Positions 31,101 through 38,516 of a stretch of 64,000 bases of DNA are shown piece by piece. Positions within the stretch are counted from its first letter, which is position 1, and each line of letters opens with the position of its first letter. The stretch is taken from NCBI GenBank assembly GCA_036245525.1, contig BTPG01000003.1, forward strand, positions 211,366,070 through 211,430,069. The letters are read 5' to 3'. The DNA comes from Semisulcospira habei. Lineage: Eukaryota; Mollusca; Gastropoda; Semisulcospiridae. Below the pieces are notes generated by a model. The model searched no databases and was not told where the DNA came from. It was given only the letters and a program-made list of their open reading frames with translations. Both the position numbers and the translations under genes were made by a program.

Positions 31101-31773
31101 AAAGAGTTAATCAGCACTATACAACTGTCTAGTTGTCCCTGTCATCACGAGTCACAAAACACAATGTCATATACTTCAACAGTTTTGTCATCCGATGTCA
31201 ATGACACTTGATGACGAGACTGTTGATGGTGTATATGGACATATTTGCCTACATGTAGTTATAACTCACTCAGCACTAAACGTTGTTGAGGTGAGGGTGG
31301 GGGGGGGGGGGTGGGGGTGGGGGAGGGGGGGAGAGGGGAGGGGGGAGTAGAGGGTCAGCCATGTCAACACAAAGGTAGTGCCTGATAGGCTTGGCTAATC
31401 AGGCACTACCCATGAACTGTCAGTCAGTCTGTTTCTTGCAACCGTTATGTAGGCACTAGCAGACGCCTCCAATATTTTGTTTGAAGCTCTGCATTAGGGG
31501 TACGTAATATTGCAAAAAATTTGTAATCTTTGGCCGTCGGTAGAGGTTTATGTCGCGATGATTCTGGCAGGAATCATCGTGACATAAACCGCTACCGACG
31601 GCCAAAGGGTTAACCTGTTGCTGATTTTTGTTCTGCAGCAATACTGCTATCGGTATCGCTGTGAGGCACGAAGCCAAAACACGCCCGACAGCTCTGCCGC
31701 AAATCTTGGATTCCGATGTGCTGCGAGCAAGCTTCCTGCATACCTACAAGATTCTGTGAAGGATGAGTTGTAG
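15596..31773 (+). CDS. SUMF1: Formylglycine-generating enzyme (sulfatase-modifying factor 1), 8 exons
   Basis: Exons 15596-16033, 17216-17290, 25475-25557, 26846-26968, 28173-28287, 29825-29941, 30830-30889 and 31639-31773 join to 381 aa (human SUMF1 is 374 aa). The enzyme oxidises the active-site cysteine of sulfatases to formylglycine in the endoplasmic reticulum. Residues 1-24 are a signal peptide. Cys44-Gly-Cys46 matches the N-terminal CGC of vertebrate FGE. Asn139-Gln-Thr is a glycosylation sequon at the conserved place. Residues 340-345, CYRYRC, carry the two catalytic cysteines (Cys336/Cys341 in human), which excludes the inactive paralogue SUMF2. The protein ends in KDEL, an ER-retrieval signal vertebrate SUMF1 lacks. 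Introns, especially intron 2 (8.2 kb), are packed with hairpin elements. Start chosen for the signal peptide; in-frame ATGs lie at 15506 and 15521. Confidence 0.97.
16303..16788. repeat. ~240-bp tandem duplication in SUMF1 intron 1
   Basis: GTGTGTCTTGAGAGGCTACT begins units at about 16306 and 16549; each ends in poly-C/CA tracts and CAAAATTGCTGTCACAAAC. Confidence 0.92.
17216..17290 (+). CDS. SUMF1: SUMF1 exon 2
   Basis: 25 codons, [17 protein letters not shown] to ITQM, after acceptor CTTTCAG and before donor GTTTGT. Phase 0 at both ends. Confidence 0.92.
17702..17765. repeat. Family C hairpin
   Basis: GCAGGTATAAATCCTCATGA mirrored to TGCCTCTTGC. Confidence 0.82.
18269..18334. repeat. Family C hairpin
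   Basis: GCAAGAGGCATAGATTCTCA with its exact mirror TGAGAATCTATGCCTC. Confidence 0.92.
18945..19013. repeat. Family C hairpin, decayed
   Basis: AGTAAGAGCCATAGATTCTC mirrored; centre CCTTGCTGG. Confidence 0.8.
19120..19367. mobile_element. Chimeric family A element
   Basis: Left part is the GTGATGTCAGAATAGC subtype; after its complete hairpin a right arm of the GCTAATCTG subtype follows (from about 19252) and ends GGGTTAA. Confidence 0.82.
19787..19851. repeat. Family C hairpin
   Basis: GCAAGAGGCATAGATCCTCA mirrored around CGCAACTGCG. Confidence 0.92.
19998..20137 (+). mobile_element. tRNA-derived SINE, 140 bp
   Basis: Has A box TGGCTCGGTGG and a perfect B box GGTTCGAATCC. It is flanked by 13-bp duplications TTCTCTGGCCACA at 19985-19997 and 20138-20150. 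tRNA-like head, but not a functional tRNA gene because no cloverleaf closes. Confidence 0.88.
20535..20600. repeat. Family C hairpin
   Basis: GCAAGAGGTATGGATCCTCA mirrored around CGCCATTGCG. Confidence 0.92.
20830..21424. mobile_element. ~590-bp insertion in right arm of the inverted repeat, LTR-like
   Basis: The match between arms is broken here and resumes after a repeated TTGATCA (20841 region and 21425 region). It contains AATAAA at 21280. Could be a solo LTR or other non-coding insertion; no protein seen. Confidence 0.45.
21591..21794. mobile_element. Family A hairpin, right end of the inverted repeat
   Basis: CAACCCATTTTACCCC start, core AGTGCCAGTTTAGCTTGGCG, centre TGATGGCCATCA. Confidence 0.82.
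22641..22852. mobile_element. Family A hairpin
   Basis: ATAACCCATTTAACACC to CTAAAGGAGTTAT; core mirrored with centre GGTGCCTGATGACACC. Confidence 0.87.
23403..23819 (-). mobile_element. tRNA-derived SINE with LINE-like 3' tail (V-SINE type)
   Basis: Minus-strand copy: tRNA-like head GCGCAGTGGTAAAAGCGCCT with a GTTCGATACCTGG B box, a body ending CAAAGCGCC...GCACC and an ATTT-repeat tail at 23403-23430. Confidence 0.82.
24068..24256. mobile_element. Family A hairpin, decayed left end
   Basis: Core TGTTGGCAGAATAGCTTGGC mirrored; right end GGGCAGAATGAGTT. Confidence 0.8.
24788..25012. mobile_element. Family A hairpin, CATCAGTCGG-end subtype
   Basis: 225 bp from TTAACCCTCATCAGTCGG to GTATGATATGGGTTAA. 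Serves as the intact reference for the SINE-split copy at 28347. Confidence 0.9.
25225..25313. mobile_element. Family E hairpin, near-perfect
   Basis: 89 bp, TTAACCCTTTGGGTG to CACCCAAAGGGTTAA, core GATGATTCCTACAGGAATCA. Confidence 0.92.
25363..25454. mobile_element. Family E hairpin 20 bp before SUMF1 exon 3
   Basis: TTAACCCTTGGCTGTTGG to GCAGAGGGTTAA; core TTTGTCAAG and CTTGACA. Confidence 0.85.
25475..25557 (+). CDS. SUMF1: SUMF1 exon 3
   Basis: Encodes [20 protein letters not shown] and ends at donor GTAGGG, splitting an Arg codon with exon 4. Its acceptor, CCATTAACAG, has almost no pyrimidine tract, because a hairpin element ends only 20 bp upstream. Confidence 0.93.
25582..25674. mobile_element. 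Family E hairpin 24 bp after SUMF1 exon 3
   Basis: TTGACCCTTTGGGTTTCC to GGACTGCCAAAGGGTTAG, core GATGATTCCTGCAG. Confidence 0.85.
25862..25927. repeat. Family C hairpin
   Basis: GCAAGAGGCATAGATCCTCA mirrored around CGCAGTTGCG. Confidence 0.92.
26007..26050. repeat. Family C partial hairpin
   Basis: GAAGAGTCGGATTCTCATGA and CCCCTGCAGCTGCAG; right arm missing. Confidence 0.6.
26568..26781. mobile_element. Family A hairpin upstream of SUMF1 exon 4
   Basis: TTAACTCTTTCTACCCC to GGGGTAGAATGAGATAA; core AGGGTGATGCCAGAATAGC mirrored. Ends 64 bp before exon 4. Confidence 0.9.
26846..26968 (+). CDS. SUMF1: SUMF1 exon 4
   Basis: Encodes [17 protein letters not shown] and [17 protein letters not shown], hallmark FGE-sulfatase-domain segments, between acceptor ACTTTCAG and donor GTAATT. 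Both ends split an Arg codon. Confidence 0.96.
27009..27036. mobile_element. Family D right half
   Basis: CATCAGCAGCTGCATGCACA then AGGGGGTTAA; left half absent. Confidence 0.6.
27044..27220. mobile_element. Family A-related hairpin downstream of SUMF1 exon 4
   Basis: 177 bp, TTAAGCTCCACACTGACC to GTGCGGGTTAA, core TGATATTTCAATAGTAGTGC mirrored. Confidence 0.82.
27551..27682. mobile_element. Family A remnant
   Basis: ACCGTGACAATTAAAAGGTA with a mostly decayed centre and right arm GCTAATCTGGTACTACC. Confidence 0.65.
27703..27886. mobile_element. Family A hairpin, partly decayed
   Basis: AACCATGATAATCCACAGGT to GTCTCCTGCAACTGACAC; centre GGTGCCAGATTGTCCC. Confidence 0.72.
27940..28042. repeat. 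A/T-rich AAAT-type repeat
   Basis: AAAATA and AAATA repeats in SUMF1 intron 4. Confidence 0.92.
28173..28287 (+). CDS. SUMF1: SUMF1 exon 5
   Basis: Encodes [20 protein letters not shown] and [18 protein letters not shown], acceptor GTTACAG and donor GTATGA. A hairpin element with a nested SINE begins 60 bp downstream. Confidence 0.95.
28347..28992. mobile_element. Family A hairpin split by a SINE
   Basis: Left end 28347-28365, right part 28790-28992, matching the intact copy at 24788. The right TTAA is shared with the next element. Confidence 0.88.
28366..28789 (+). mobile_element. tRNA-derived SINE nested in a family A hairpin
   Basis: Head CGCAGTGGTTAAGGCGCCTG and B box GGTTCGATACC, tail GCGCCTATATAATAACAG plus an ATT repeat. 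It splits the family A element whose ends are at 28347 and 28992. Confidence 0.88.
28989..29187. mobile_element. Family A hairpin sharing TTAA with its neighbour
   Basis: TTAACTCATTTAACCCC start, core GATTAGC mirrored, centre GGCGCCTTCAGGCGCC. Confidence 0.87.
29188..29250. mobile_element. Family D hairpin
   Basis: CCCTTATGCATGCAGCC to GGCTGCATGCTGAAGGGGGTTAA region; 63 bp; abuts the preceding family A copy directly. Confidence 0.8.
29394..29643. mobile_element. Family A hairpin, CATATCATAC-end subtype
   Basis: TTAACCCATATCATACTG start; core AGTGCCAGAATAGTTTGGCG mirrored; right end decayed. Confidence 0.8.
29825..29941 (+). CDS. SUMF1: SUMF1 exon 6
   Basis: 39 codons including [20 protein letters not shown], one of the most conserved FGE stretches. 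Acceptor CCATCAG, donor GTGAGT, phase 0 at both ends. Confidence 0.96.
30197..30401. mobile_element. Family A hairpin in SUMF1 intron 6
   Basis: TTAACTCATGTACCC to GGGGTACAATGAGTTAA; note terminal repeats changed from TCTACCC to GTACCC at both ends. Core AGGGTGATGCTAGAATAGC mirrored. Confidence 0.9.
30830..30889 (+). CDS. SUMF1: SUMF1 exon 7
   Basis: 20 codons, [20 protein letters not shown], between acceptor TTTTACAG and donor GTGAGT. It matches human [20 protein letters not shown] but has QCTI where vertebrates have MCHR. Confidence 0.93.
31351..31490. mobile_element. Family A remnant
   Basis: CACAAAGGTAGTGCCTGATA mirrored around GGCTTGGCTAATCAGG; outer parts decayed. Confidence 0.65.
31524..31613. 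mobile_element. Family E hairpin 25 bp before SUMF1 exon 8
   Basis: CTTTGGCCGTCGGTAG to CTACCGACGGCCAAAGGGTTAA region; both arms carry the same GCCGTCGG variant and core CGATGATTCTGGCAGGAATC. Confidence 0.9.
31639..31773 (+). CDS. SUMF1: SUMF1 exon 8 (catalytic cysteines, KDEL end)
   Basis: Encodes [20 protein letters not shown], then ANLGFRCA, and ends SVKDEL before TAG. Acceptor TTGTTCTGCAG. A hairpin element ends 25 bp upstream. Confidence 0.96.
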   Translation, partial: QYCYRYRCEARSQNTPDSSAANLGFRCAASKLPAYLQDSVKDEL

Positions 31774-32040
31774 CATTCCTGCTTGTTCAGCTGTTGTTGA
31801 CTGTTACTGTTAGCGTAATTTACGATTTGTATCTGGTCCCTGACTTTGGACCTTCCAGCTGCAAACAGTCTCATCTAAAGTCGCAGACCAGCGCCATTTT
31901 TTTTCCTCCTGTTTTTTTACATTTTGGACATTTCCTATTCATTTATTTTTTGGAGTCTGTTTTGCATTATTTTAGCAATAGTTATTGTAGATCCTCGATT
32001 ATTTTGGGGGAACTGGGATATTGTAGTGAACCGTCTTGCC

Positions 32041-32237
32041 TTAACCCATTTCATTCTGATACACTGCTACCTGAAATTAATTTTCTTATGATAGTTCAAG
32101 GGTGGTGCCAGAATAGCTTGGCGCCTGAGGCGCCAAGCTATTCTGGCCCCACGCTTGAACTAACATGGTTGATCTATCTCCTGATGATAGGACAATAAAC
32201 AAATTTTAAAAAATCAACCTCAGTATGCAATGGGTTA
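32041..32237. mobile_element. Family A hairpin 3' of SUMF1
   Basis: TTAACCCATTTCATTCTG to GCAATGGGTTA; core GGTGGTGCCAGAATAGC. Contains the AATAAA at 32194. Confidence 0.88.
32194..32199 (+). promoter_or_regulatory. Candidate SUMF1 polyadenylation signal AATAAA
   Basis: First canonical AATAAA after the SUMF1 stop (421 bp downstream). It lies inside a family A hairpin element. Use as the real poly(A) site is inferred. Confidence 0.4.
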
Positions 32238-32352
32238 CAAAGTAAAGGGCAGGTGCAATATTATTGTGAAAAGAGGTCAGCCCTAAATCAGAAGTAGGTC
32301 AAACATTGCACGCACTTCAAACATTCCGTCGATTCGTCCAGCCCGCTGCAGC

Positions 32353-32415
32353 TGCAAGAGGATTTTTTATGAGCCCCTGCAGCTGCATGGGCTTTTAAGA
32401 ATATTTGCCTCTTGC
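32353..32415. repeat. Family C hairpin, decayed
   Basis: GCAAGAGGATTTTTTATGAG to TTTGCCTCTTGC. Confidence 0.75.
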
Positions 32416-32751
32416 TCATAAGGAGTCGAGTTGCCTCGGTGGCATCTGCAGTTTGAGGTACCAATGCTGTAGGAACTGTACGACTGCTACAAGGATGCAT
32501 GTCGGAGCAATCAGGTTGTTTCAGTGAAATGGTCCCTTTTGTCCTTACTATAAAGAGGGGCACCATACTGTCTTTCCTGAATGAAGGGGCTTAACCTGCT
32601 GTTTTTGACCTAATTCTGATGAGGAACTACTCCTATTACGTTATCTTAATCATGTTGTGTTTTTTTGTTGCAGAAGGTTTTAAAGTCAAATCTGCATTTG
32701 AAAGCAGGTTCAAAACTGAACTAAGTCAGTGTTGAATCAAGAGATCAACCT

Positions 32752-32944
32752 TTAACCCCCTGCAGCAGGAGATGGATTGATCATAATTCGCGGGTAGTGC
32801 CAGATGAGCTTGGCGCCTGAAGGCGCCAAGCTCATCTGGCACTACCCGCGAATTATGATCAATCCATCTCCTACAACTGGTACATAGTTGTTAGGCAGCA
32901 CCTCCAAAATTTGAGAAATGGGACCTTGGGTCTGGAAGGGTTAA
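32752..32944. mobile_element. Family A hairpin with mirrored CGCGGG change
   Basis: Arms from GATCATAATTCGCGGGTAGT and its exact inverse; both arms share a 3-bp deletion and a CAA to CGC change against other copies. Confidence 0.92.
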
Positions 32945-33194
32945 CCTGCATTTTTACATTTTCATGTAAAGTTTTAACTCGTTCAATGAACCCCGCATCA
33001 ATAGCTGTGAAAGTGTCACAGCTTTTAATTTTGGGTGCCTTGAGCGAGTTAACTGACCATTGTCATTTTCCCCAGGACTTGATTGGTGCAGTTAGTAATT
33101 TGCTGCCGGCAGCTGAAGATGAACCCGTCATTCACTTTTTTGTCACTGCATGGTGCAATATTGGTAATGTGCCTTTTTCTGTGAGACCGTGTCA

Positions 33195-33422
33195 TTAACC
33201 CAGTTATCTCCATGGCCACATTTCCCAAATTTGGAAGGTGTTGACCACCTAGCGACCATGTACCAGCTTCAAGAGATGGATCGACCATGATAATCATTCA
33301 AGGGTAGTGCCAGATTAGCTTGGTGCCGTCGAGCGCCATTATATATATATATAAGATAACCCCCTTGAATTATCATAGTCCATCCAGCTCCTGCTGTAGT
33401 GCATTGGGACTGAATGGGTTAA
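33195..33422. mobile_element. Family A hairpin with AT-repeat in right arm
   Basis: TTAACCCAGTTATCTCC to GACTGAATGGGTTAA; right arm replaced by TATATATATATA and GATAACCC. Confidence 0.82.
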
Positions 33423-33562
33423 AGTCAAAGAAACTTTGTTTAAATGTATTTCTGTGCTCTTTGGCGACTATGGACATGGCCTTAAAGCGCAAGGTCCAAA
33501 ATCATGGACACACACTCATTTTGTACGCTGAGGGTGCAGATCAATATTGGGTGCTAAGATCT

Positions 33563-33775
33563 TCGCCCATTTAGCCCCGAGTCTCTACGGCAGGAGATTG
33601 ATTGACCATGATAATTCAAGGGTAGTGCCAGATTAGCTTTGTGCCTTCAGGCGCCAATCTAATTTGGCCCTACCCTTGAATTATCATGGTCAATCCATCT
33701 CCTACAAATGGTACTTAGTCATTAGGCAACACCTCCCAAATTTGAGAAATGGGACTTGGGGGCTAACAGGGGTAA
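33563..33775. mobile_element. Family A hairpin
   Basis: TTTAGCCCCGAGTC start, core GATTAGC/TCTAATTTGG, right end GGGGCTAACAGGGGTAA. Confidence 0.83.
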
Positions 33776-33925
33776 GAGGCGGTACTAATTGTGGTGCGTA
33801 CCGCTGCATGGTGACCTTGCAGCATTGGGCTGCTCCGTTTTGATCTTCTAATCGGGCGCACTGCGTTGTGAAGTGACATCATGGTCGCGTGAAAAAACAG
33901 GCAATGGGAAGCTAGCACTTCACCA

Positions 33926-34983
33926 CGCAGACAGAACTGCCAGGGTCCCTGGGGCACGCGGTGTGGTCAAACTCTGGCATTTGACTCATCGTAGGTCCAA
34001 TTCCTCGCCGTGGGGTCACCGCGCAGACAGAACTGCCAGGGTCCCTGGGGCACGCGGTGTGGTCAAACTCTGGCATTTGACTCATCGTAGGTCCAATTCC
34101 TCGCCGTGGGGTCACCGCGCAGACAGAACTGCCAGGGTCCCTGGGGCACACGGTGTGGTCAAACTCTGGCATTTGACTCATCGTAGGTCCAATTCCTCGC
34201 CGTGGGGTCACCACGCAGACAGAACTGCCAGGGTCCGTGGGGCACGCGGTGTGGTCAAACTCTGGCATTTGACTCATCGTAGGTCCAATTCCTCGCCGTG
34301 GGGTCACCGCGCAGACAGAACTGCCAGGGTCCCTGGGGCACGCGGTGTGGTCAAACTCTGGCATTTGACTCATCGTAGGTCCAATTCCTCACCGTGGGGT
34401 CACCGCGCAGACAGAACTGCCAGGGTCCCTGGGGCACGCGGTGTGGTCAAACTCTGGCATTTGACTCATCGTAGGTCCAATTCCTCGCCGTGGGGTCACC
34501 GCGCAGACAGAACTGCCAGGGTCCCTGGGGCACGCGGTGTGGTCAAACTCTGGCATTTGACTCATCGTAGGTCCAATTCCTCGCCGTGGGGTCACCGCGC
34601 AGACAGAACTGTCAGGGTCCCTGGGGCACGCGGTGTGGTCAAACTCTGGCATTTGACTCATCGTAGGTCCAATTCCTCGCCGTGGGGTCACCGCGCAGAC
34701 AGAACTGCCAGGGTCCCTGGGGCACGCGGTGTGGTCAAACTCTGGCATTTGACTCATCGTAGGTCCAATTCCTCGCCGTGGGGTCACCGCGCAGACAGAA
34801 CTGCCAGGGTCCCTGGGACACGCGGTGTGGTCAAACTCTGGCATTTGACTCATCGTAGGTCCAATTCCTCGCCGTGGGGGTCACCACGCAGACAGAACTG
34901 CCAGGGTCCCTGGGGCACACGGTGTGGTCAAACTCTGGCATTTGACTCATCGTAGGTCCAATTCCTCGCCGTGGGGTCACCGC
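33926..34983. repeat. 96-bp satellite, 11 tandem units
   Basis: Units start at 33926, 34022, 34118 and so on every 96 bp; the last is one base longer. Copies differ by only a few substitutions. As 96 is a multiple of three and units lack stops in some frames, long ORFs appear on both strands (33873-34955 plus; 34373-33912 and 34853-34389 minus). I read these as a by-product, not genes. Confidence 0.97.
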
Positions 34984-35088
34984 GCAGCGGATTGCAGCAC
35001 GATTAGCACATGGCCTCAGAACAGTATTTGAACTTTTGGCATCCTTGCATTGCACGCACTGTTTGCTGTGTATTCCCGGTGCGCAAAG

Positions 35089-35156
35089 GCCTTCGGGCTT
35101 GCGTTGGCCCACGCACGGCCCTGCGCGGGCCAATGCCGGCCTGATGGCCGTTTGCA
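35089..35156. repeat. Family F hairpin, decayed
   Basis: GTGCGCAAAGGCCTTCGGGC to GGCCTGATGGCCGTTTGCAC. Confidence 0.78.
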
Positions 35157-35229
35157 CAACCCAAAATCTGGAGTAAGTCAAAAACTGCACGGACTTCAGA
35201 CATTTAGTCAATACACCCAGTCTGCTCCA

Positions 35230-35318
35230 TCTGCAAGAGGCATATATATATATATATTGTCACAAGCCGCTGCGGCCACAGGGGCGCCAGGAGAATATAT
35301 GCCTCCTCCTTGCAAAGA
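35230..35318. repeat. Family C hairpin, decayed with AT repeat
   Basis: GCAAGAGGCATATATATATA to ATATATGCCTCCTCCTTGC. Confidence 0.7.
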
Positions 35319-35359
35319 GTTGTCCCTCGGCTTCCACAGTTTGAGGTACTTAACCAGTA

Positions 35360-35574
35360 TTAACCCATTTAGCCCCAAGAACTGCTCAGGAGATGGATGG
35401 AGCGTGATAATTCAAGGGTAGAGCCAGATAATTAGCTTGGTGCCTGATGGCGCCAAGCTAATCTGGCGCTACCCTTGAATTATCACGCTCCGTCCATCTC
35501 CTGCAACTGGTACATAGTTGTCAGGTGACAACTAGAAAACTTGGAAAGTGGGGGCTTGGGGTTAAGAGGGTTAA
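35360..35574. mobile_element. Family A hairpin with mirrored GAGCGT change
   Basis: TTAACCCATTTAGCCCC to GAGGGTTAA. Arms begin GGAGCGTGATAATTCAAGGG and end in the inverse ATTATCACGCTCC where other copies have GACCATG. Confidence 0.92.
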
Positions 35575-35892
35575 GAGTTTAACTGCTACAAGGATGCATG
35601 CAGCCATGAATGGCGTGATCCAGTAAAACAGTCCCTGTGGTTCTACTATAAAGGGGCGCAGCCTACTGTCTTTGACCTAATTCTGATTCTCCTATGGTGC
35701 ACTGAAAAAAAAGTGCGGAATCCATTCCTCTTGCAGATGAGAGGGAGACTGGCTAAGGAGCTAGTCAACTGATTTATGTGCGAGGGAAGTTTCATGTACA
35801 ATATGTAGCTGGAATCCCCTACCGTACAACCTGATCTGAGCTGCTTTTTGAAAGGGGGGGGGGGGGGGGGGGGGGGGGGAGAAAAAGTGATC

Positions 35893-36105
35893 TTAACCCA
35901 TTTAGCCCTGGTACCTGCAGCAGGACATAGATTGATCATGATAATTCAAGGGTCGTGCCAGATGAGCTTGGCGCCTTCAGGTGCCAAGCTCCTCTGACAC
36001 TACCCTTAAATTATCATGATCAGTCCATCTCCTACAAATGGTACATAGTTGTCAGGCAACACCTCCAAAATTTGAGAAATGGGACCTTGGGGCTAAACAG
36101 GTTAA
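35893..36105. mobile_element. Family A hairpin
   Basis: 213 bp, TTAACCCATTTAGCCC to GGGGCTAAACAGGTTAA; GATGAGC core with some unpaired changes. Confidence 0.88.
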
Positions 36106-37057
36106 AAGACAGACCTGTGCTCTCTGAAGAGAAGTCACCTGTCATTGATGACCATCATTTACACGGCTACATCCGCCTAAAAGATGGTCCATAATGATGC
36201 ACAATCTCTCATAAGATCGGTCACTCAAAACAGCTTCTGCTGTATTTGTACAGAAATTTACGTGTTGAAAGTTTGTTATATCTCACACAAAATGGTGGTG
36301 CCTTGGATTACGCCATGAATTACATTGCTGTGAAATCCAGTCTTCCCTGCATGTACTTGTGAATGTTGATAATGTAATACTAATTTTGTCTTGTGTTCAT
36401 TATTTCACTGCTCCCTGCTGTATGGTATTGGGGTTTTGTATACATCCTAGATTTTATCATTTACTGATTGCATGTTCTGAGAAAGTGATGACTTAACCAT
36501 CTCAGGTCTCAGAGTTTTAATTTTTGCTGCTTTAAACTTTCCCTTTTCAATTCTGATTGATTTAGAACCAAGTGAGAAAGCACTGAGTCCTTTTAAAGCA
36601 TTCCAAAGATGTGAGCACTGTGAAACTTCCAGGTATGGGTCTACTTTGAGAATTTGAAGTGTGTGTGTGAGCGCATGTGTGCACAAAACTACTGGCACAA
36701 AAAAAACACACACTTGTTTTGTAATTTGCGAGTTGTTTCTACAACTTAAGTTACGCTGCACTGTATAGATGATATCAAGCACACAGGAAACATAAGTTAG
36801 CTTAATTTCAATGCTTTTTTAAAATAAAATATGAAATTAATTCTCTCAGTTACATGTAAACCACAGAGAATATTCCATCACAGCAATATATCTTTAATGT
36901 TCTACAAATTATGATGTTGATCACTATTTATACTTACAAGCTTTAATGACAGAACTGCAGCTTAGGAGCGGTATGTTTTACTGTTTGTTGGTGCGGGGAG
37001 AAAAAAACCCTACAATGAAACGCGTTCCATTCTATCTATCAATGGAAGTTGGTCTAT

Positions 37058-37268
37058 TTAACTCCTTACACCTTGAGGACAAAATTATTTTTTTTTGGTA
37101 GATTTCCTCCGAGGTCTATATGACAGTTCGGGTGACTGATCGACCATGATATTTCAAGGTTGGTGTCAGAATAGCTTGGCGCCTCGAGGCGCCAAGCTAT
37201 TCTGACACCAACCTTGAAATATGGTCAATCCACATCCTATCGTAGTCTTTCAGGGCGTTATAGGTTAA
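37058..37268. mobile_element. Family A hairpin, GTTGGTGTC subtype
   Basis: TTAACTCCTTACACC to CGTTATAGGTTAA; arms TTTCAAGGTTGGTGTCAGAA and inverse, centre GCGCCTCGAGGCGC, perfect over about 36 bp. Confidence 0.9.
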
Positions 37269-37463
37269 AGACAGCCAAACCTAAATGGTTCTTAGACAGC
37301 CGATCATTTTTCATACAGTAAAACCTGTTGTAAGCAGCCACTTTTGGCAAGGAAAAAGTGGTCTTTAATGATGGGCTGCTTTCAAGTCTTGAAGGGCAAA
37401 ATGTGTTGCCTGTAAATAGAGATCATCATTAATTTTAGGTGGCTCGTCATCGAATTATAGTCT

Positions 37464-38242
37464 TTAACCCAAAACATGCTGAAAGACTACAGCAGGATGT
37501 GGATCGACCATGATATACATTACAGTGACTGTGTTTCTTACTGAACAGCGTGTGTACTCTTTAGAAACCATTTTGGACTGCTTTTACGTTAATGATGTAG
37601 TTCTACTACCATTGCTTTAAAAATGACTATGAAGTTATATACTAGTTAAGTTATAATTAAGGTGGTGACTGTTTATGCTGGAGCGACTGTCTAATAGCCG
37701 GTGCTGCTCTTATGGCGACGGGCCTCCAGGTAGCAACTGTGAAAGTATTCGTCTTTTTTTTTTTTTTTTTTTTTTGCGTATTTTTGTTATTTGTGTAACT
37801 AGTCTCAGCCAAGCAGTAAGTTTAAAAACATATGATGTGTTATAGAAATACTAAGATAGGGCCATCTTTAGTTTGCTTGTGTTAGGGAGGTTCAGGTCGG
37901 GTTGGGGCTGTTGACGCCGGCCATTAGACGCCTTGGCGAGGGGCTTCACCCGTCCCGAGCCATTGTCCATTTGTTTGAAAACTGTTGTGCGAGAGTGTGT
38001 GATTGCGAGTTGCACCCGAGATGGCGAAACGAATTTCTCTTTTTGAGATAATAAAGTACTCTTATTATTATTATTTCAAGGTTGGTGTCAGAATAGCTTC
38101 GCACCTCTAGGTGCCAAGCTATTCTGCCACCAACCTTGAAATATAAATAATGGTCGATCCGACTCCTGTACTGCCATGCAGACCTCAGAGGATATCTACG
38201 AAAATTTGATAATGTCGTCCTTTTAAGGGCACAAGGGGTTAA
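37464..38242. mobile_element. Family A hairpin split by a retroelement fragment
   Basis: Left 37464-37516 and right 38074-38242, same GTTGGTGTC subtype as 37058. Confidence 0.85.
37517..38073 (+). mobile_element. ~555-bp retroelement 3' fragment nested in a family A hairpin
   Basis: Ends AATAAAGTACTC plus an ATT repeat (38053-38073), like local LINE/SINE tails. It separates GACCATGATAT from TTTCAAGGTTGG of the host hairpin. Confidence 0.7.
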
Positions 38243-38294
38243 TGATAGGTGATCTCTCAAAACAGGTTCCACTGAATCGCTACCACCAATACCA

Positions 38295-38425
38295 GCTGTG
38301 GGAGGTGGCCTGGCCACCAAAGTCCAAGGGCAGTGTCAGATTTGCTTGCCCCTTTCCAGACACCAAGCTAACCTGGCACTACATTGAACTTTCACGACCA
38401 ACACATCTCCGGCTGTGATGCCTGA
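38295..38425. mobile_element. Family A remnant
   Basis: AAGGGCAGTGTCAGATTTGC mirrored by CTAACCTGGCACTACATTGAA; ends lost. Confidence 0.65.
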
Positions 38426-38516
38426 AGCGTGATTGTGTTCAGCTGTAACCATTGCATTGGTTACAGCCCCCAGAAGTGTTACTGTTATTGAGGGAATGTG
38501 TGACTGAAGATGTGCC

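Larger units (their letters stand above)
32290..35700. repeat. Duplicated segment pair (32290-32640 and 35165-35700)
   Basis: Both contain a decayed C hairpin, CAGTTTGAGGTAC, CTGCTACAAGGATGCATG and ACTATAAAG(A/G)GGCGCA-like sequence. The second copy is interrupted by the family A element at 35360. Confidence 0.75.

Noticed and set aside
33873..34955. 360-aa repeat protein ORF
   Set aside because: It lies in the 96-bp satellite and is matched by ORFs on the other strand; openness follows from unit length, and there is no start context or flanking coding sequence.
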